Positions 43,901 through 53,251 of a stretch of 64,000 nt of DNA are shown one piece after another. This DNA is from JABMNT01 sp048262255 (GTDB lineage: Bacteria; Pseudomonadota; Alphaproteobacteria; Rhodospirillales; Casp-alpha2): contig JBLXFH010000001.1 of assembly GCA_048262255.1 (NCBI GenBank), positions 124,001 through 188,000 of the forward strand. The letters are read 5' to 3'. The notes under the pieces are model-generated. The model ran no database searches and had not been told where the DNA came from. It saw only the letters and a program-made list of their open reading frames with translations. How positions within the stretch are numbered: the first letter of the stretch is position 1; each line of letters opens with the position of its first letter. Position numbers and translations under genes: made by a program.

Positions 43901-44797
43901 ATGCCCCAAACTTCCGCCATTGGCAACGCGTTCAGACAGGAACGCTGGTTTAAATATGCACTCATTGCACCTGCCGTTTTTATTATCCTGCTGATTGGCC
44001 TCTACCCCTTTCTAAAGCTGGTAATTACAAGCTTTCAGAACATTTCCATGTTCGACAATGATTTGACCTATCAGGGGTTTATTCATTACCAACGATTGTT
44101 TGACGATGATCGATTGTGGTCATCCATTCTGCACACTGTCCTTTTCACAGCCGTGGCGCTTCCGATCGAGCTTGTTTTCGGTTATCTGCTGGCGCTTCTT
44201 TTTCTCGGGCACATCCCGCTTAAACAAACCTTTGTTGCCATTATTCTGTTGCCGACCGTGATTTCGCCAATTGTTGCCGGCTCGACATGGCGCTTGATGT
44301 TTGATCAGAGATTTGGCCCGATCAATCAGGTAATCAGCTGGTTTGCAGGGTATGATGTCGAAATTCTTTGGACCATTGAAACCCATCTTGTCTGGCCTGC
44401 CGTGCTTGTTGCCGAAGTCTGGCAGTGGACGCCTTTTATGTTCCTGATCTTGTTGGCGGCCCTCAGCAATGTGGATAAGGAACAACTCGAGGCAGCCCAA
44501 ATTGATGGCGCATCCTGGTGGATGACGTTTCGTAAAATTGTTCTGCCCGCCATATTGCCTGTCATGTTTATTGCGATCCTGATTCGCGCGCTTGACCTGT
44601 TTCGGGTGTTTGATGTGATCTGGACCATGACCCAGGGTGGCCCGGGAACCGCTACCGAAACCATTTCGATTTATGCTTATCAAATGGCTTTCCGTGAGTT
44701 TGAAACCAGTTATTCGGCCGCCATCGCATTTCTCATTATCTTTCTGTTGACGGTTCTTGTCGTTGCGGCTTTGCGCCGGGTGGAGATTTCACGATGA
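43901..44797 (+). CDS. Sugar ABC transporter permease (MalF-like)
   Basis: A 298-residue inner-membrane permease with six hydrophobic helices. The first is ALIAPAVFIILLIGLYPF, and the cytoplasmic EAA loop that contacts the ATPase is EAAQIDGASWWMTFRKIVLP. I chose ATG 43901, not 43850, because the first 17 codons of the longer frame lie in a hairpin. It forms a pair with the next permease, which overlaps its stop by four bases. Carries the substrate delivered by the binding protein at 42387. Confidence 0.92.
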   Translation: MPQTSAIGNAFRQERWFKYALIAPAVFIILLIGLYPFLKLVITSFQNISMFDNDLTYQGFIHYQRLFDDDRLWSSILHTVLFTAVALPIELVFGYLLALLFLGHIPLKQTFVAIILLPTVISPIVAGSTWRLMFDQRFGPINQVISWFAGYDVEILWTIETHLVWPAVLVAEVWQWTPFMFLILLAALSNVDKEQLEAAQIDGASWWMTFRKIVLPAILPVMFIAILIRALDLFRVFDVIWTMTQGGPGTATETISIYAYQMAFREFETSYSAAIAFLIIFLLTVLVVAALRRVEISR

Positions 44798-45621
44798 TAC
44801 GCTGGGATACGGGTTGGCGGTTAAGTGTGCGCCTGGGGTGTGCGGTTCTGGTCACCATGTTTTTTATATTTCCCATATACTGGCTGGCGGCGATTTCGAT
44901 AAAATCTCCTGAAGAAATTTTTTCCTATCCGCCGGTTTGGATCCCTTCCGGTATTCAACTCAGCAGTTTCATCACTCTTTTTACGGATGGAGATGCCTGG
45001 GCTGTCTGGAACAGCTTGGTGACTGCCGGCATCAGTACCGTTTTTGCAATGTTGTTTGGAACGTTGGCGGCCTATTCGCTGGTTAGGTATAAAACCGGCG
45101 GCAGCCATCTTGCGATCTGGATCATCTCCCAGCGTATGATCCCACCGATATGTGTGGCCTTTCCTATTTTTCTTCTATTTGGATCATGGAAAATTGTCGA
45201 CACCCATTTGGGACTCATTATTCTCTACACCGCTTTCAATCTGCCGTATGTGATTTGGATGATGCGGGGATACATTCAGGAAATTCCCCTGGAACTCGAA
45301 CAGAGCGCATTGGTGGACGGGCTCACGCAATGGGCTGTTCTGTGGAAAGTCGTCTTGCCCATGGCTCGTGCGGGTCTATTTGCAACAGCGGTATTTACAT
45401 TCATCTTCGCCTGGAATGACTTCCTGTTTGCCTTGATCCTAACCAGCTCGGAAGTTGTTACCTATCCGGTAAAAGTCACAGGATATTTCGGATCGCAATC
45501 CACATTTTGGTCAAAAATTGGCGCCATGAGCATGTTGGGTGTTTTACCCATGATATTTGTTGTTGGAACAATGCAGCGGTTTATCGTCCGTGGCATTTCT
45601 ATGGGAGCCGTTAAGGGATAA
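44794..45621 (+). CDS. Sugar ABC transporter permease (MalG-like)
   Basis: A 275-residue inner-membrane protein, the second half of the permease pair. It has six helices. The EAA motif is EQSALVDGLTQWAVLWKVVLP, and the C-terminal AWNDFLFALILTSSE block is typical of MalG-type permeases. The ATG overlaps the previous stop (ATGA). The ATPase gene begins 7 bases after its stop. Confidence 0.92.
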   Translation: MIRWDTGWRLSVRLGCAVLVTMFFIFPIYWLAAISIKSPEEIFSYPPVWIPSGIQLSSFITLFTDGDAWAVWNSLVTAGISTVFAMLFGTLAAYSLVRYKTGGSHLAIWIISQRMIPPICVAFPIFLLFGSWKIVDTHLGLIILYTAFNLPYVIWMMRGYIQEIPLELEQSALVDGLTQWAVLWKVVLPMARAGLFATAVFTFIFAWNDFLFALILTSSEVVTYPVKVTGYFGSQSTFWSKIGAMSMLGVLPMIFVVGTMQRFIVRGISMGAVKG

Positions 45622-45628
45622 TACGTCT

Positions 45629-46705
45629 ATGTCAGACTTAAGAATTAGCAAGGTAAACAAATACTACGGCAATGTGCAGGCCGTAAAAAATCTATCGATT
45701 GATGTCCCTGCCGGTGAATTTGTCGTGCTTGTCGGTCCATCTGGTTGTGGGAAAAGCACGCTCCTGCGATCCATCGCCGGTCTTGAGGAAATATCTGATG
45801 GTGAAATCCTGCTGGGCGACCGGTCAATTGCCCAACTCGCACCACGCGATAGGAATATTGCCATGGTCTTTCAGAGTTATGCCCTGTACCCCTTTTTAAG
45901 TGTTTACGAAAATATTGCGTTTGGATTGCGCGCCCGAAAAACACCTGAAAGCGACATCAAGAAACAAGTCGACTGGGCCTCGGATGTCTTGGGTATTGGC
46001 GACTATATGGCGCGGTTCCCCAGAGAACTTTCAGGCGGTCAGCGCCAACGCGTTGCAATCGGCCGGGCCATTGTACGGGATGCAGAGCTCTATTTGTTTG
46101 ATGAGCCCTTGTCTAATCTTGATGCTAAATTACGCGATGGCATGCGCGAAGAAATCAAACGGCTACATGCGAAGCTTGGGAAAACGTTTGTCTACGTAAC
46201 CCACGATCAGATTGAAGCCATGACGCTTGCGGACCGGATCGTATTGCTGCGAGATGGCGTTATTGAACAATCCGGCACGCCTCTGGAGCTGTTTGAAAAA
46301 CCGAAAAATACTTATGTTGCAAGCTTTCTTGGGTCACCATCCATGAACTTTATAAACGTTACTGTATCAGATGATATCTCCTCTATGACGTTGCCCGATG
46401 GTCAGACCCTCCCTCTATCGTCCAGTCAATATGCCTCTATATTGACCCCTGGAAACTATCTATGGGGTGTGCGGCCAGAGCATTTTGATCAATCGTCTGA
46501 ATCGGAAAACAACTTCGAAGCCCACATAGAGGTCGTTCAACCGACGGGGGCGCGGACTTACGGCAGTTTCAATATCGGTGACACCCATGTCATTGCTGAA
46601 TTGGATGCGCATGCCGTCAATATTGAAGGTCAAAAACTGAATCTGTCCGTTGCAATCGAACGGACGAACTTTTTTGACCCTGCTTCTGGAAATTCCGTCA
46701 TTTAG
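45629..46705 (+). CDS. Sugar ABC transporter ATP-binding protein (UgpC/MalK-like)
   Basis: A 358-residue ATPase. Walker A is VGPSGCGKSTLLRSIAG, the signature is ELSGGQRQRVAIGRAI, Walker B is LYLFDEPLSNLDAKLR, and the switch His is in VYVTHDQIEAM. Residues 240-358 form the TOBE regulatory domain of the MalK/UgpC group (LGSPSMNFINV and the later GVRPEHF). The start is ATG 45629; a longer frame to 45557 would overlap the permease. It drives uptake through the permease pair before it and ends the importer operon. Confidence 0.94.
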   Translation: MSDLRISKVNKYYGNVQAVKNLSIDVPAGEFVVLVGPSGCGKSTLLRSIAGLEEISDGEILLGDRSIAQLAPRDRNIAMVFQSYALYPFLSVYENIAFGLRARKTPESDIKKQVDWASDVLGIGDYMARFPRELSGGQRQRVAIGRAIVRDAELYLFDEPLSNLDAKLRDGMREEIKRLHAKLGKTFVYVTHDQIEAMTLADRIVLLRDGVIEQSGTPLELFEKPKNTYVASFLGSPSMNFINVTVSDDISSMTLPDGQTLPLSSSQYASILTPGNYLWGVRPEHFDQSSESENNFEAHIEVVQPTGARTYGSFNIGDTHVIAELDAHAVNIEGQKLNLSVAIERTNFFDPASGNSVI

Positions 46706-46880
46706 GCGGCAAGCCATTTTCACTTAACTAAGTTCAATTCACGAATGGTTTTTACTGTAAAACGGCGCGCCTCCGGGCTTATGAAAAAATTCCGTCTTCA
46801 GACATATCCGCTTTTTTCGCCCTTGTTGTGTCTTGATCACTCAAATGACATAGCCCCCCAACAACGCTGCAAGTGGGTTA

Positions 46881-48149
46881 TTAACTGGCCATTTCCATTG
46901 GCGGGACTAAGGGGGAATCCGCTTCGAAATATTTGCCGGCGCGCAAACAAAAGACCGGGCGCACAAATTGTTCACACACTTCCTGGGCGCCTGAATTATC
47001 AGATAACCGGAACCGCCCCTGATCAATCTTGATAACACTCACATCCGCCTCACGCCCAACCTGAAGCGATCCAATCTCATCTTCCATTTTCAAGATTTTT
47101 GCGGGATTGGAAGTCACCATGGCAAGGACGTGCTCAAGATCGACACCCAGATGAAGGAGTTCTGACATGGCAATTGTTAGATTAAAGGGCGCAACGCCGG
47201 AAAACGGATTGATCTGGCGTTCATGATCATCATCTGCGTTCGGCACTTTGACATTGTATCCGTGCATATCCGCACCCAAGGTATAGGGCAGAATCCCTGC
47301 GCCTAAAACTTTGCGGGCGGTTTCAAAACTGAAATGCGATCCGTGTCCGATATCCAACTGAACCCCGCCCGTGTGCACGGCTTCGAGAAGAATGGGATGG
47401 ATCTCCCCACTAGCAGAAATAAATCCCCCTGGATGACGCGTAAAGGGATGGGCTAAGACATCTCCCGGTTCGATCAACGGCACAAGCTCCCTGATGAGCT
47501 CATCCGCATCGGGGATTGGTGCAGAATCATCTGTCGGCCAGAGCTGGCCCAAATGAATATAAAGAGGAAGATTTGTCCCTTGTGAAATTTTCTTGCCAAG
47601 CTTGATCACTTCAAGGCCCCAGCGCGATTGCCCGCCAATCTCTGCATGGGCTTTTATGCCCTTGACGATATCCAGGTTATCCATCGCGACACGGACCGTA
47701 TGATCCGTATTCACACTTGAGGGACCATAAAGATCGGGATACAGATGCCCTTCCAGTCCCCCGACAAGATATGACGAAATAAAGCACAACACCCGGCTTG
47801 AAGAAGGCTCGGCGATAAAGTTTCTAAATCCGCCGATGGTCATACAACTGGGGCCGCCCTGATCGACCAGCGTGGTCACGCCCGACCTCACGCCAACCAT
47901 ATCCGGGTTCAAACCAAACTTACCTGTTACATGTTCGTAAACATGCGCATGGGTATCAATCATTCCAGCGATAACGATGTGATCTGTCACATCATAACGG
48001 GCGTCGGCCGAAGCTTCTTTCAGGTTCGTCTCAATTGCCGCAATCCGTCCATTAGAGATACCGACATCGAACCGGCCATGGCGATCCGTCGCCGCATCAT
48101 AGACGGTCCCATTCACCAGCAACTTATCAAAATGTGGTTGATCGCCCAT
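46881..48149 (-). CDS. Amidohydrolase-superfamily metal-dependent hydrolase
   Basis: A 422-residue enzyme of the amidohydrolase superfamily: DKLLVNGTVYDAATD starts the flanking beta-domain, and the metal ligands follow in MIDTHAHVYEH (HxH), GIKAHAEIGG (Lys, probably carbamylated), YIHLGQLW, LAHPFTRHPGG and YTLGADMHGYN (Asp). It resembles the amidohydrolase/deacetylase group that includes Atu3266. Members remove acetyl groups or open cyclic amides. It converges on the importer operon and is divergent from the molybdenum hydroxylase genes, so it may belong to either catabolic unit. Substrate unknown. Confidence 0.85.
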   Translation of the reverse strand: MGDQPHFDKLLVNGTVYDAATDRHGRFDVGISNGRIAAIETNLKEASADARYDVTDHIVIAGMIDTHAHVYEHVTGKFGLNPDMVGVRSGVTTLVDQGGPSCMTIGGFRNFIAEPSSSRVLCFISSYLVGGLEGHLYPDLYGPSSVNTDHTVRVAMDNLDIVKGIKAHAEIGGQSRWGLEVIKLGKKISQGTNLPLYIHLGQLWPTDDSAPIPDADELIRELVPLIEPGDVLAHPFTRHPGGFISASGEIHPILLEAVHTGGVQLDIGHGSHFSFETARKVLGAGILPYTLGADMHGYNVKVPNADDDHERQINPFSGVAPFNLTIAMSELLHLGVDLEHVLAMVTSNPAKILKMEDEIGSLQVGREADVSVIKIDQGRFRLSDNSGAQEVCEQFVRPVFCLRAGKYFEADSPLVPPMEMAS

Positions 48150-48229
48150 TAATTGATCTCCTCCCGTCCCTGATTTTTCTCACAAAAGATAAATTTCCAA
48201 AGACAATTTTTCTATCGAAATTAAATTAG

Positions 48230-48269
48230 TTGTTCTTACAACAATTATATGTACACTTTTCTGTATAAT
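48230..48269 (+). promoter_or_regulatory. Palindrome and -10 box before the molybdenum hydroxylase operon
   Basis: TTGTT-CTTAC-AACAA at 48230-48244 is a perfect inverted repeat in the gap between two divergent genes, and TATAAT at 48264-48269 is a good -10. A matching -35 is weak. The palindrome may be the site of the MarR protein encoded at 52729 or of another regulator. The -10 also shows that the open frame's earliest start (48268) is not the true one. Confidence 0.45.
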
Positions 48270-48342
48270 GCTTAAATTGTCAAGCTTACATCAGCATTGG
48301 CAAGTGCATTTCGAATATACGAAAAAGATGGCGAAGGGCACG

Positions 48343-50703
48343 ATGACGAACAAGACGAAGACAGGCTCTCAAGGTGTTGGTGCACGTTTACAGCGCCTTG
48401 AGGACAACAGATATTTGCATGGAAAAGGCCGGTATGTCGCAGACATCAAATATCCCGGCATGCTTGAGCTGGCTTTCCTGCGCAGCCCCTTGGCACATGC
48501 CCGCATCAAACGCGTCGAAAAGCCTGAGGGCTTTGCAAACCGCGTATTTTCTGCACTCGATTTGACAAACATTTTGGGAATACGTGCGGATTCGGGCCTG
48601 CCGAGCTTCAAAAGCTCCATCCAGCCCATTCTGGCAGAGACCAAAGTCCGTCACGTCGGGGAACTCGTCGTTGCATGCCTTGCCAATACCCGGGCCGAGG
48701 CAGAAGATCTGGTCGATTTGGTAGATATTGAATTCGACGAATTATCCGCCGTTCATGAAATGACCAAAGCGCTTGATCCGGCGACACCTCTTGTCCACGA
48801 CGAATGGGATAAAAACGCTTTCCTGGAAACAGAAGTCAATACGAACTTCGAAGACTCCATAAAGGATGCCGTAGCCATTGTGAAGCGCACCTATCGGACG
48901 TCAAGGCAGTGTATGGCCCCGATTGAAGGGCGCGGTGTGGTCGCGCTTTGGGACAAAAATCTAGAGCAGCTAACGGTTTATTCAGCAACCCAGATGCCTC
49001 ATATCGTCCGCACGGGGCTAGCGGAATGCTTGGGCATCGACCATGGAAACATTCGCGTCATTTCCCCCGATGTGGGCGGCGGATTTGGTTACAAAGGTAT
49101 CTTGCTGACCGAAGAAGTTTGTGCGGCCTGGCTGGCGATAAAACTGGACAGACCCATCCGCTGGATCGAAGACCGCCGCGAGCACCTGATTGCCGGTGCC
49201 AATTGCCGAGAACACCATTACGAGGTAACGGGATACGCCGCAGCAGATGGCGAGCTTCTTGCCGTTGAGTGCGAAGCCATCGTCGATTCCGGAGCTTATT
49301 CAAGCTATCCTTTCTCGGCCTGTCTGGAAGCGGCACAGGTTGGTAGCATCTTGCCAGGCCCTTATCGGATGCGCGGGTACAAATGCAAGACCTGGTCCGT
49401 CGCCACCAACAAGCCTCCCATCCTGCCCTTCCGCGGCGTTGCCCGGACGGGTGTCTGTTTTGCTATGGAATTGACACTGGACGCCCTTGCGCGTGAGCTC
49501 ACCATGACCCCCGAAGCCATTCGTGCGCGAAACCTGGTGACCAAAGATGAGATGCCGTTCACCAACATAACGAACAAGGATTTTGACAGCGGCGATTACC
49601 CCGAAGCCCTTCAACGTGCCGTTGCTGCTATTGATATGGAAAGCATTCGGAAACAGCAAAAAAACCAGTCAGGCCGAAATCGCATCGGGGTCGGGTTGTC
49701 TATTTTTTGCGAGCAAGGGGCCCATGGCACTTCCGTCTATCATGGCTGGGGAATTCCAATGGTGCCCGGCTTTGAACAAGCCACAGCGCGCCTGACGCCT
49801 GACGGCGGGCTGGAACTCCGGGTTGGCGTTCATAGCCACGGCCAAAGCCTTGAAACGACCCTGGCACAAATCGCTTATGAAGAACTCGGCATCAGCCCCG
49901 AAAAGATCAAGGTCGTCCACGGCGACACCGCTTATACGCCCTATTCAACAGGGACCTGGGGGTCGCGCTGCATTGTCATGGCGGGTGGTGCCGTTGCGAC
50001 AGCAAGTGCGGCGCTTGCGGAGCGTATTCGTAAGATCGCCGCCCATTTATTACAAGCGCAAGGCGCCCGTCTGGTATTTGAAAACGGTATGGTGCGGAGC
50101 GGAAATACGGAAATATCAATCGCCGAAATCGCAAGGACCTGGTATTTAAAACCTCAATTGCTGCCCGATGATGTCGACCCGCGCGGACTTGAAGTCACCG
50201 AAGGATACAAGACGGTCAAAGATACAGGAACCTTTTCATACGCCTGTCATGCCGTAACGGTGGATGTCGATATCGAATTGGGGCACGTCAAACTCCTTGA
50301 TTACGTCATCGTGGAAGACGCCGGAACGATGATAAATCCGATGGTTGTCGACGGCCAGGTTTATGGTGGAGCGGTTCAGGGAATTGGCACGGCGTTATTT
50401 GAGGAAATGCCTTTTGATAACTCTGGCCAGCCCCTCGCATCAACACTTGCCGATTATCACCTTCCTGTCGCGGCTGATATTCCGGAAATCCGTATCTTTC
50501 ATATGGAAACACCGTCTCCACTAAGCCGTTACGGACAGAAGGGCATTGGTGAAAGTGGCGCTATTGGTCCGCCTGCGGCAATTGCCAATGCGGTCAATGA
50601 TGCCCTGGCGCCACTTGGCGTCGAGTTATCGGAAATTCCGATCACGCCGGAACGCGTGTTGCGCGCAATTGCCAGAATACCAGTCGAAAAGGTGTCGGCA
50701 TGA
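48343..50703 (+). CDS. Molybdenum hydroxylase large subunit (xanthine dehydrogenase / CoxL family)
   Basis: The 786-residue molybdopterin-cytosine-dinucleotide subunit hydroxylates a substrate with water-derived oxygen. It starts GVGARLQRLEDNRYLHG. The loop equivalent to the AYRCSFR of CO dehydrogenase reads PILPFRGVARTG, so it is a form II enzyme and probably not a CO dehydrogenase. DVGGGFGYKG is a cofactor-binding block, and the catalytic Glu lies in GIGESGAIGPPAAIANAV. The ATG at 48343 is chosen because a -10 box overlaps the earlier start. It overlaps the FAD subunit gene by four bases. The substrate, likely an N-heterocycle or aldehyde, is unknown. Confidence 0.9.
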   Translation: MTNKTKTGSQGVGARLQRLEDNRYLHGKGRYVADIKYPGMLELAFLRSPLAHARIKRVEKPEGFANRVFSALDLTNILGIRADSGLPSFKSSIQPILAETKVRHVGELVVACLANTRAEAEDLVDLVDIEFDELSAVHEMTKALDPATPLVHDEWDKNAFLETEVNTNFEDSIKDAVAIVKRTYRTSRQCMAPIEGRGVVALWDKNLEQLTVYSATQMPHIVRTGLAECLGIDHGNIRVISPDVGGGFGYKGILLTEEVCAAWLAIKLDRPIRWIEDRREHLIAGANCREHHYEVTGYAAADGELLAVECEAIVDSGAYSSYPFSACLEAAQVGSILPGPYRMRGYKCKTWSVATNKPPILPFRGVARTGVCFAMELTLDALARELTMTPEAIRARNLVTKDEMPFTNITNKDFDSGDYPEALQRAVAAIDMESIRKQQKNQSGRNRIGVGLSIFCEQGAHGTSVYHGWGIPMVPGFEQATARLTPDGGLELRVGVHSHGQSLETTLAQIAYEELGISPEKIKVVHGDTAYTPYSTGTWGSRCIVMAGGAVATASAALAERIRKIAAHLLQAQGARLVFENGMVRSGNTEISIAEIARTWYLKPQLLPDDVDPRGLEVTEGYKTVKDTGTFSYACHAVTVDVDIELGHVKLLDYVIVEDAGTMINPMVVDGQVYGGAVQGIGTALFEEMPFDNSGQPLASTLADYHLPVAADIPEIRIFHMETPSPLSRYGQKGIGESGAIGPPAAIANAVNDALAPLGVELSEIPITPERVLRAIARIPVEKVSA

Positions 50704-51524
50704 AACCAGCCCCCTTTGATTACGCCGCTGCAACGTCGGTCTCAGAAACCACCGCATTGCTTTCAGATCATGCAGGAAACGCAAAGCCCGTTGCCGGCAA
50801 TCAATCGCTAGGCCCAATGCTGAATTTGCGGTTGGTCCGGGCCGATCTTCTGGCCGATGTTTCGCGTATGGATGAACTCAGGGCCGTTGTGGAAACAGAT
50901 GATTTCGTGCGGCTGGGTGCCGCCATCACCCATGCCGAGATTGAAGACGGTGTCGTGCCAGACCCGACAAATGGCTGGATGCGTAAGGCCGCAAGCCACA
51001 TCGCTTATCGAGCGGTCCGCAACCGGGGCACCATTGGTGGCAGTCTGGCCCATGCCGACCCGGCGGCCGATTGGGTTATTGTGCTGACCGGGTTGTGTGC
51101 AACCATCTTGAGCAGGGCTCCATCCAATCCCAGGCGCATACGAATGGAAGACTTTGTAAACGGCCCCTTCTCAACTGCATTGGCTCCTGATGAACTGTTA
51201 CTCGGTGTTGAAATCCCCAAACCGGGAGCCAATGCACAATGGGGCTACTGGAAGTTTACACGTCAGGTCGGTGAATTCGCCAAGGCCAGCGCCGCCGTGT
51301 TGATAGACACTGAAAACAACAAATTCCGATGTGCCGTTGGCGCTTTGGATCGCCAGCCCCTCGTGCTCGAAAATCCGCGCGCCCTGATTGATGGAAAGAT
51401 GAGTCCCGAAGAGGCGTTGTTAGAGGCCTTTCCCAACCGCACGCAATCGGACCTCTCATTGCATATCGCAGCACTGCGGCGTGCGCTGGATATGGCGATT
51501 ACTGGAAAGGCTGAAAACCCATGA
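50700..51524 (+). CDS. Molybdenum hydroxylase FAD-binding subunit (CoxM family)
   Basis: The 274-residue medium subunit carries FAD and passes electrons on from the iron-sulphur subunit. The FAD motifs are PVAGNQSLGPMLNLR (family: AGGQSLLP) and RNRGTIGGSLAHADPAADW. The C-terminal domain is of the CO-dehydrogenase flavoprotein type. Its ATG overlaps the stop of the large subunit, and its stop overlaps the start of the small subunit, so all three are coupled. Confidence 0.93.
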   Translation: MKPAPFDYAAATSVSETTALLSDHAGNAKPVAGNQSLGPMLNLRLVRADLLADVSRMDELRAVVETDDFVRLGAAITHAEIEDGVVPDPTNGWMRKAASHIAYRAVRNRGTIGGSLAHADPAADWVIVLTGLCATILSRAPSNPRRIRMEDFVNGPFSTALAPDELLLGVEIPKPGANAQWGYWKFTRQVGEFAKASAAVLIDTENNKFRCAVGALDRQPLVLENPRALIDGKMSPEEALLEAFPNRTQSDLSLHIAALRRALDMAITGKAENP

Positions 51525-52678
51525 GCCAAATGGATATATCCGTCACCATCAACGGAGAGCCTGTCAACGCGACCATTGATGCCCGAACGCATCTTGCCGA
51601 TTTTCTCCGCGAAGAACGCCTTTTAACCGGCACCCATCTTGGCTGTGAACAAGGTGTGTGCGGCGCCTGCACCCTTATGGTGAACGGAAACCCCGTCCGC
51701 TCCTGCCTGACGCTGGCTGTTGCCTGTGATGGCGCAGACGTCCATACGGTGGAAGGGTTCGGGGATGATTTGTTAATGCAAAAAATCCGCGACTCCTTTA
51801 AACGTCACCATGGCCTTCAATGTGGCTTTTGTACACCGGGCATGCTGAGCACAGCCTATGACATTATCCGGCGCATTCCGAATGCCGATGCCGTACGAAT
51901 TCGCCAGGAACTTTCTGGAAACCTCTGCCGCTGCAGCGGCTACGCCGGGATTGTTGCCGCCATTGTGGACGTTATAGAAGATGCTCCTCCCCTTCCATCG
52001 GTAACGCCACGCCTCAAGGGAAACCGGTCACAGACGGTGTCGAGCACATCAAAAGAGACCCCGCCAAAAACACCTCAACATCTCACCCAAACCCAGAACG
52101 AGAACCCGATAAATCTGGAAGACCTGCCAGACGGCATTACGCTCTCTAAAGCATTAACCATAGATGCAGAACCGGATGCCGTCTGGAAGATCGTTCGCGA
52201 CCTGCCTTCTGTGGTTTCCTGCATTCCGGGCGCAGAGCTGACCCAGCCGTTTGAGGACAACACATTTACAGGAACATACGTTGTAACACTTGGACCTATG
52301 CGCGCGACATTCCGGGGGAACGGCGCATACCGCCTCGACGAAACAGAAAAAACGGGGCGTGTTGCTGGAAAAGGGAAAGACAGCATCAGCCGCTCAAGTG
52401 TGGAAGGCATGTTGATTTTTGAGCTTCAGCCAATAAACGAAAATCAATGCCGTCTTCTGCTCGAGATGACATATCGCCTAAAAGGCCCTCTCGCCCAGTT
52501 TGGCCGTAAAGGTCTGGTCAACGAAATCGCAGACCGCGTTCTTGCCGATGCAGCGCAGAACATGACCGCATTAGCAACTGGCCACACAGGACCTTTGGTT
52601 TCAGCGGGTTCGGTAAGTGGCCTTACATTGTTGGTGGCTGTGATTGGAGGCTGGTTCAAACGCATTTTTCGAATGTAA
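51521..52678 (+). CDS. Molybdenum hydroxylase 2Fe-2S subunit fused to a CoxG domain
   Basis: A 385-residue fusion. Residues 1-160 are the iron-sulphur subunit with two 2Fe-2S sites: CEQGVCGACTLMVNG (plant ferredoxin type), and FCTPGM with NLCRCSGYAGI. After a Ser/Thr/Pro-rich linker (165-200), residues 205-355 form a CoxG/SRPBCC domain (LSKALTIDAEPDAVWKIVRD, TYVVTLGPMRATFRGNGAYR), followed by a hydrophobic C-terminal tail (GLTLLVAVIGGWFKRIFRM). CoxG normally is a separate protein that ties CO dehydrogenase to the membrane. The fusion would anchor the whole enzyme, which is inference. Confidence 0.9.
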   Translation: MSQMDISVTINGEPVNATIDARTHLADFLREERLLTGTHLGCEQGVCGACTLMVNGNPVRSCLTLAVACDGADVHTVEGFGDDLLMQKIRDSFKRHHGLQCGFCTPGMLSTAYDIIRRIPNADAVRIRQELSGNLCRCSGYAGIVAAIVDVIEDAPPLPSVTPRLKGNRSQTVSSTSKETPPKTPQHLTQTQNENPINLEDLPDGITLSKALTIDAEPDAVWKIVRDLPSVVSCIPGAELTQPFEDNTFTGTYVVTLGPMRATFRGNGAYRLDETEKTGRVAGKGKDSISRSSVEGMLIFELQPINENQCRLLLEMTYRLKGPLAQFGRKGLVNEIADRVLADAAQNMTALATGHTGPLVSAGSVSGLTLLVAVIGGWFKRIFRM

Positions 52679-52728
52679 TCATGCCTGAGATATGTTATCG
52701 AGTGGGGAATTTTTGATGAGGATGTTTT

Positions 52729-53211
52729 ATGTCGCGTTCAACAAGAAACCTGTCGCCGTTAGAGGTTGTCGAGACCAACTGGCGCGATGGCGCTTTGCAA
52801 TCCAGACCGGGTTTTTTAATCCGTCGCCTTCATCAAATTCATACCGCCTTGTTCAACGAAGAATGCAGCGCGGCCAGCATCACACCGGTCATGTATTCAA
52901 TCCTGTCAACATTGTCACAATCGGGGCCGCTCGACCAAACGTCTCTTTCCTCTGCCGTCGCAATCGACAAGACCAACATGTTCGATGTCCTGGAGCGAAT
53001 GCGAAAACAGGGTTATGTGCGGCGCCGCACGCCGACCGCAGACCGTCGGGTACGGCTGACCGCAATTACCGAGAAGGGCCAGCAACTTCTCGATACATGG
53101 GATGCAAATGTCGAACGCGCCCACGCGCGCACGATCGAGGACTTAACCCCGCAAGAGCAAGCCACCTTCATGAAGCTTTTAGGCAAAGTCGTGAAAGCAA
53201 AGACCGCCTAA
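52729..53211 (+). CDS. MarR-family transcriptional regulator
   Basis: A 160-residue winged-helix repressor: FLIRRLHQIHTALFNEECS forms the dimer helix, LSSAVAIDKTNMFDVLERM is the recognition part, and the wing holds RRRTPTADRRVRLTAI. MarR proteins release DNA when they bind aromatic or similar small acids. It lies 50 bases after the hydroxylase operon and before the DUF1116 gene, so it likely controls this catabolic unit. The palindrome at 48230 is a candidate target. The ligand is unknown. Confidence 0.9.
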   Translation: MSRSTRNLSPLEVVETNWRDGALQSRPGFLIRRLHQIHTALFNEECSAASITPVMYSILSTLSQSGPLDQTSLSSAVAIDKTNMFDVLERMRKQGYVRRRTPTADRRVRLTAITEKGQQLLDTWDANVERAHARTIEDLTPQEQATFMKLLGKVVKAKTA

Positions 53212-53251
53212 ACACCTCCCCGCCAAACTCCTCTTGCGGCGAGGTGCGGGT

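Noticed and set aside
48268..48342. Longer N-terminus for the Mo-hydroxylase large subunit
   Set aside because: The first codon overlaps a TATAAT -10 box and the extra residues do not resemble the family.
48343..52678. Carbon monoxide dehydrogenase
   Set aside because: The large-subunit loop reads FRGVAR rather than the AYxCSFR of true CO dehydrogenase, so the CO role is unlikely despite the CoxG domain.
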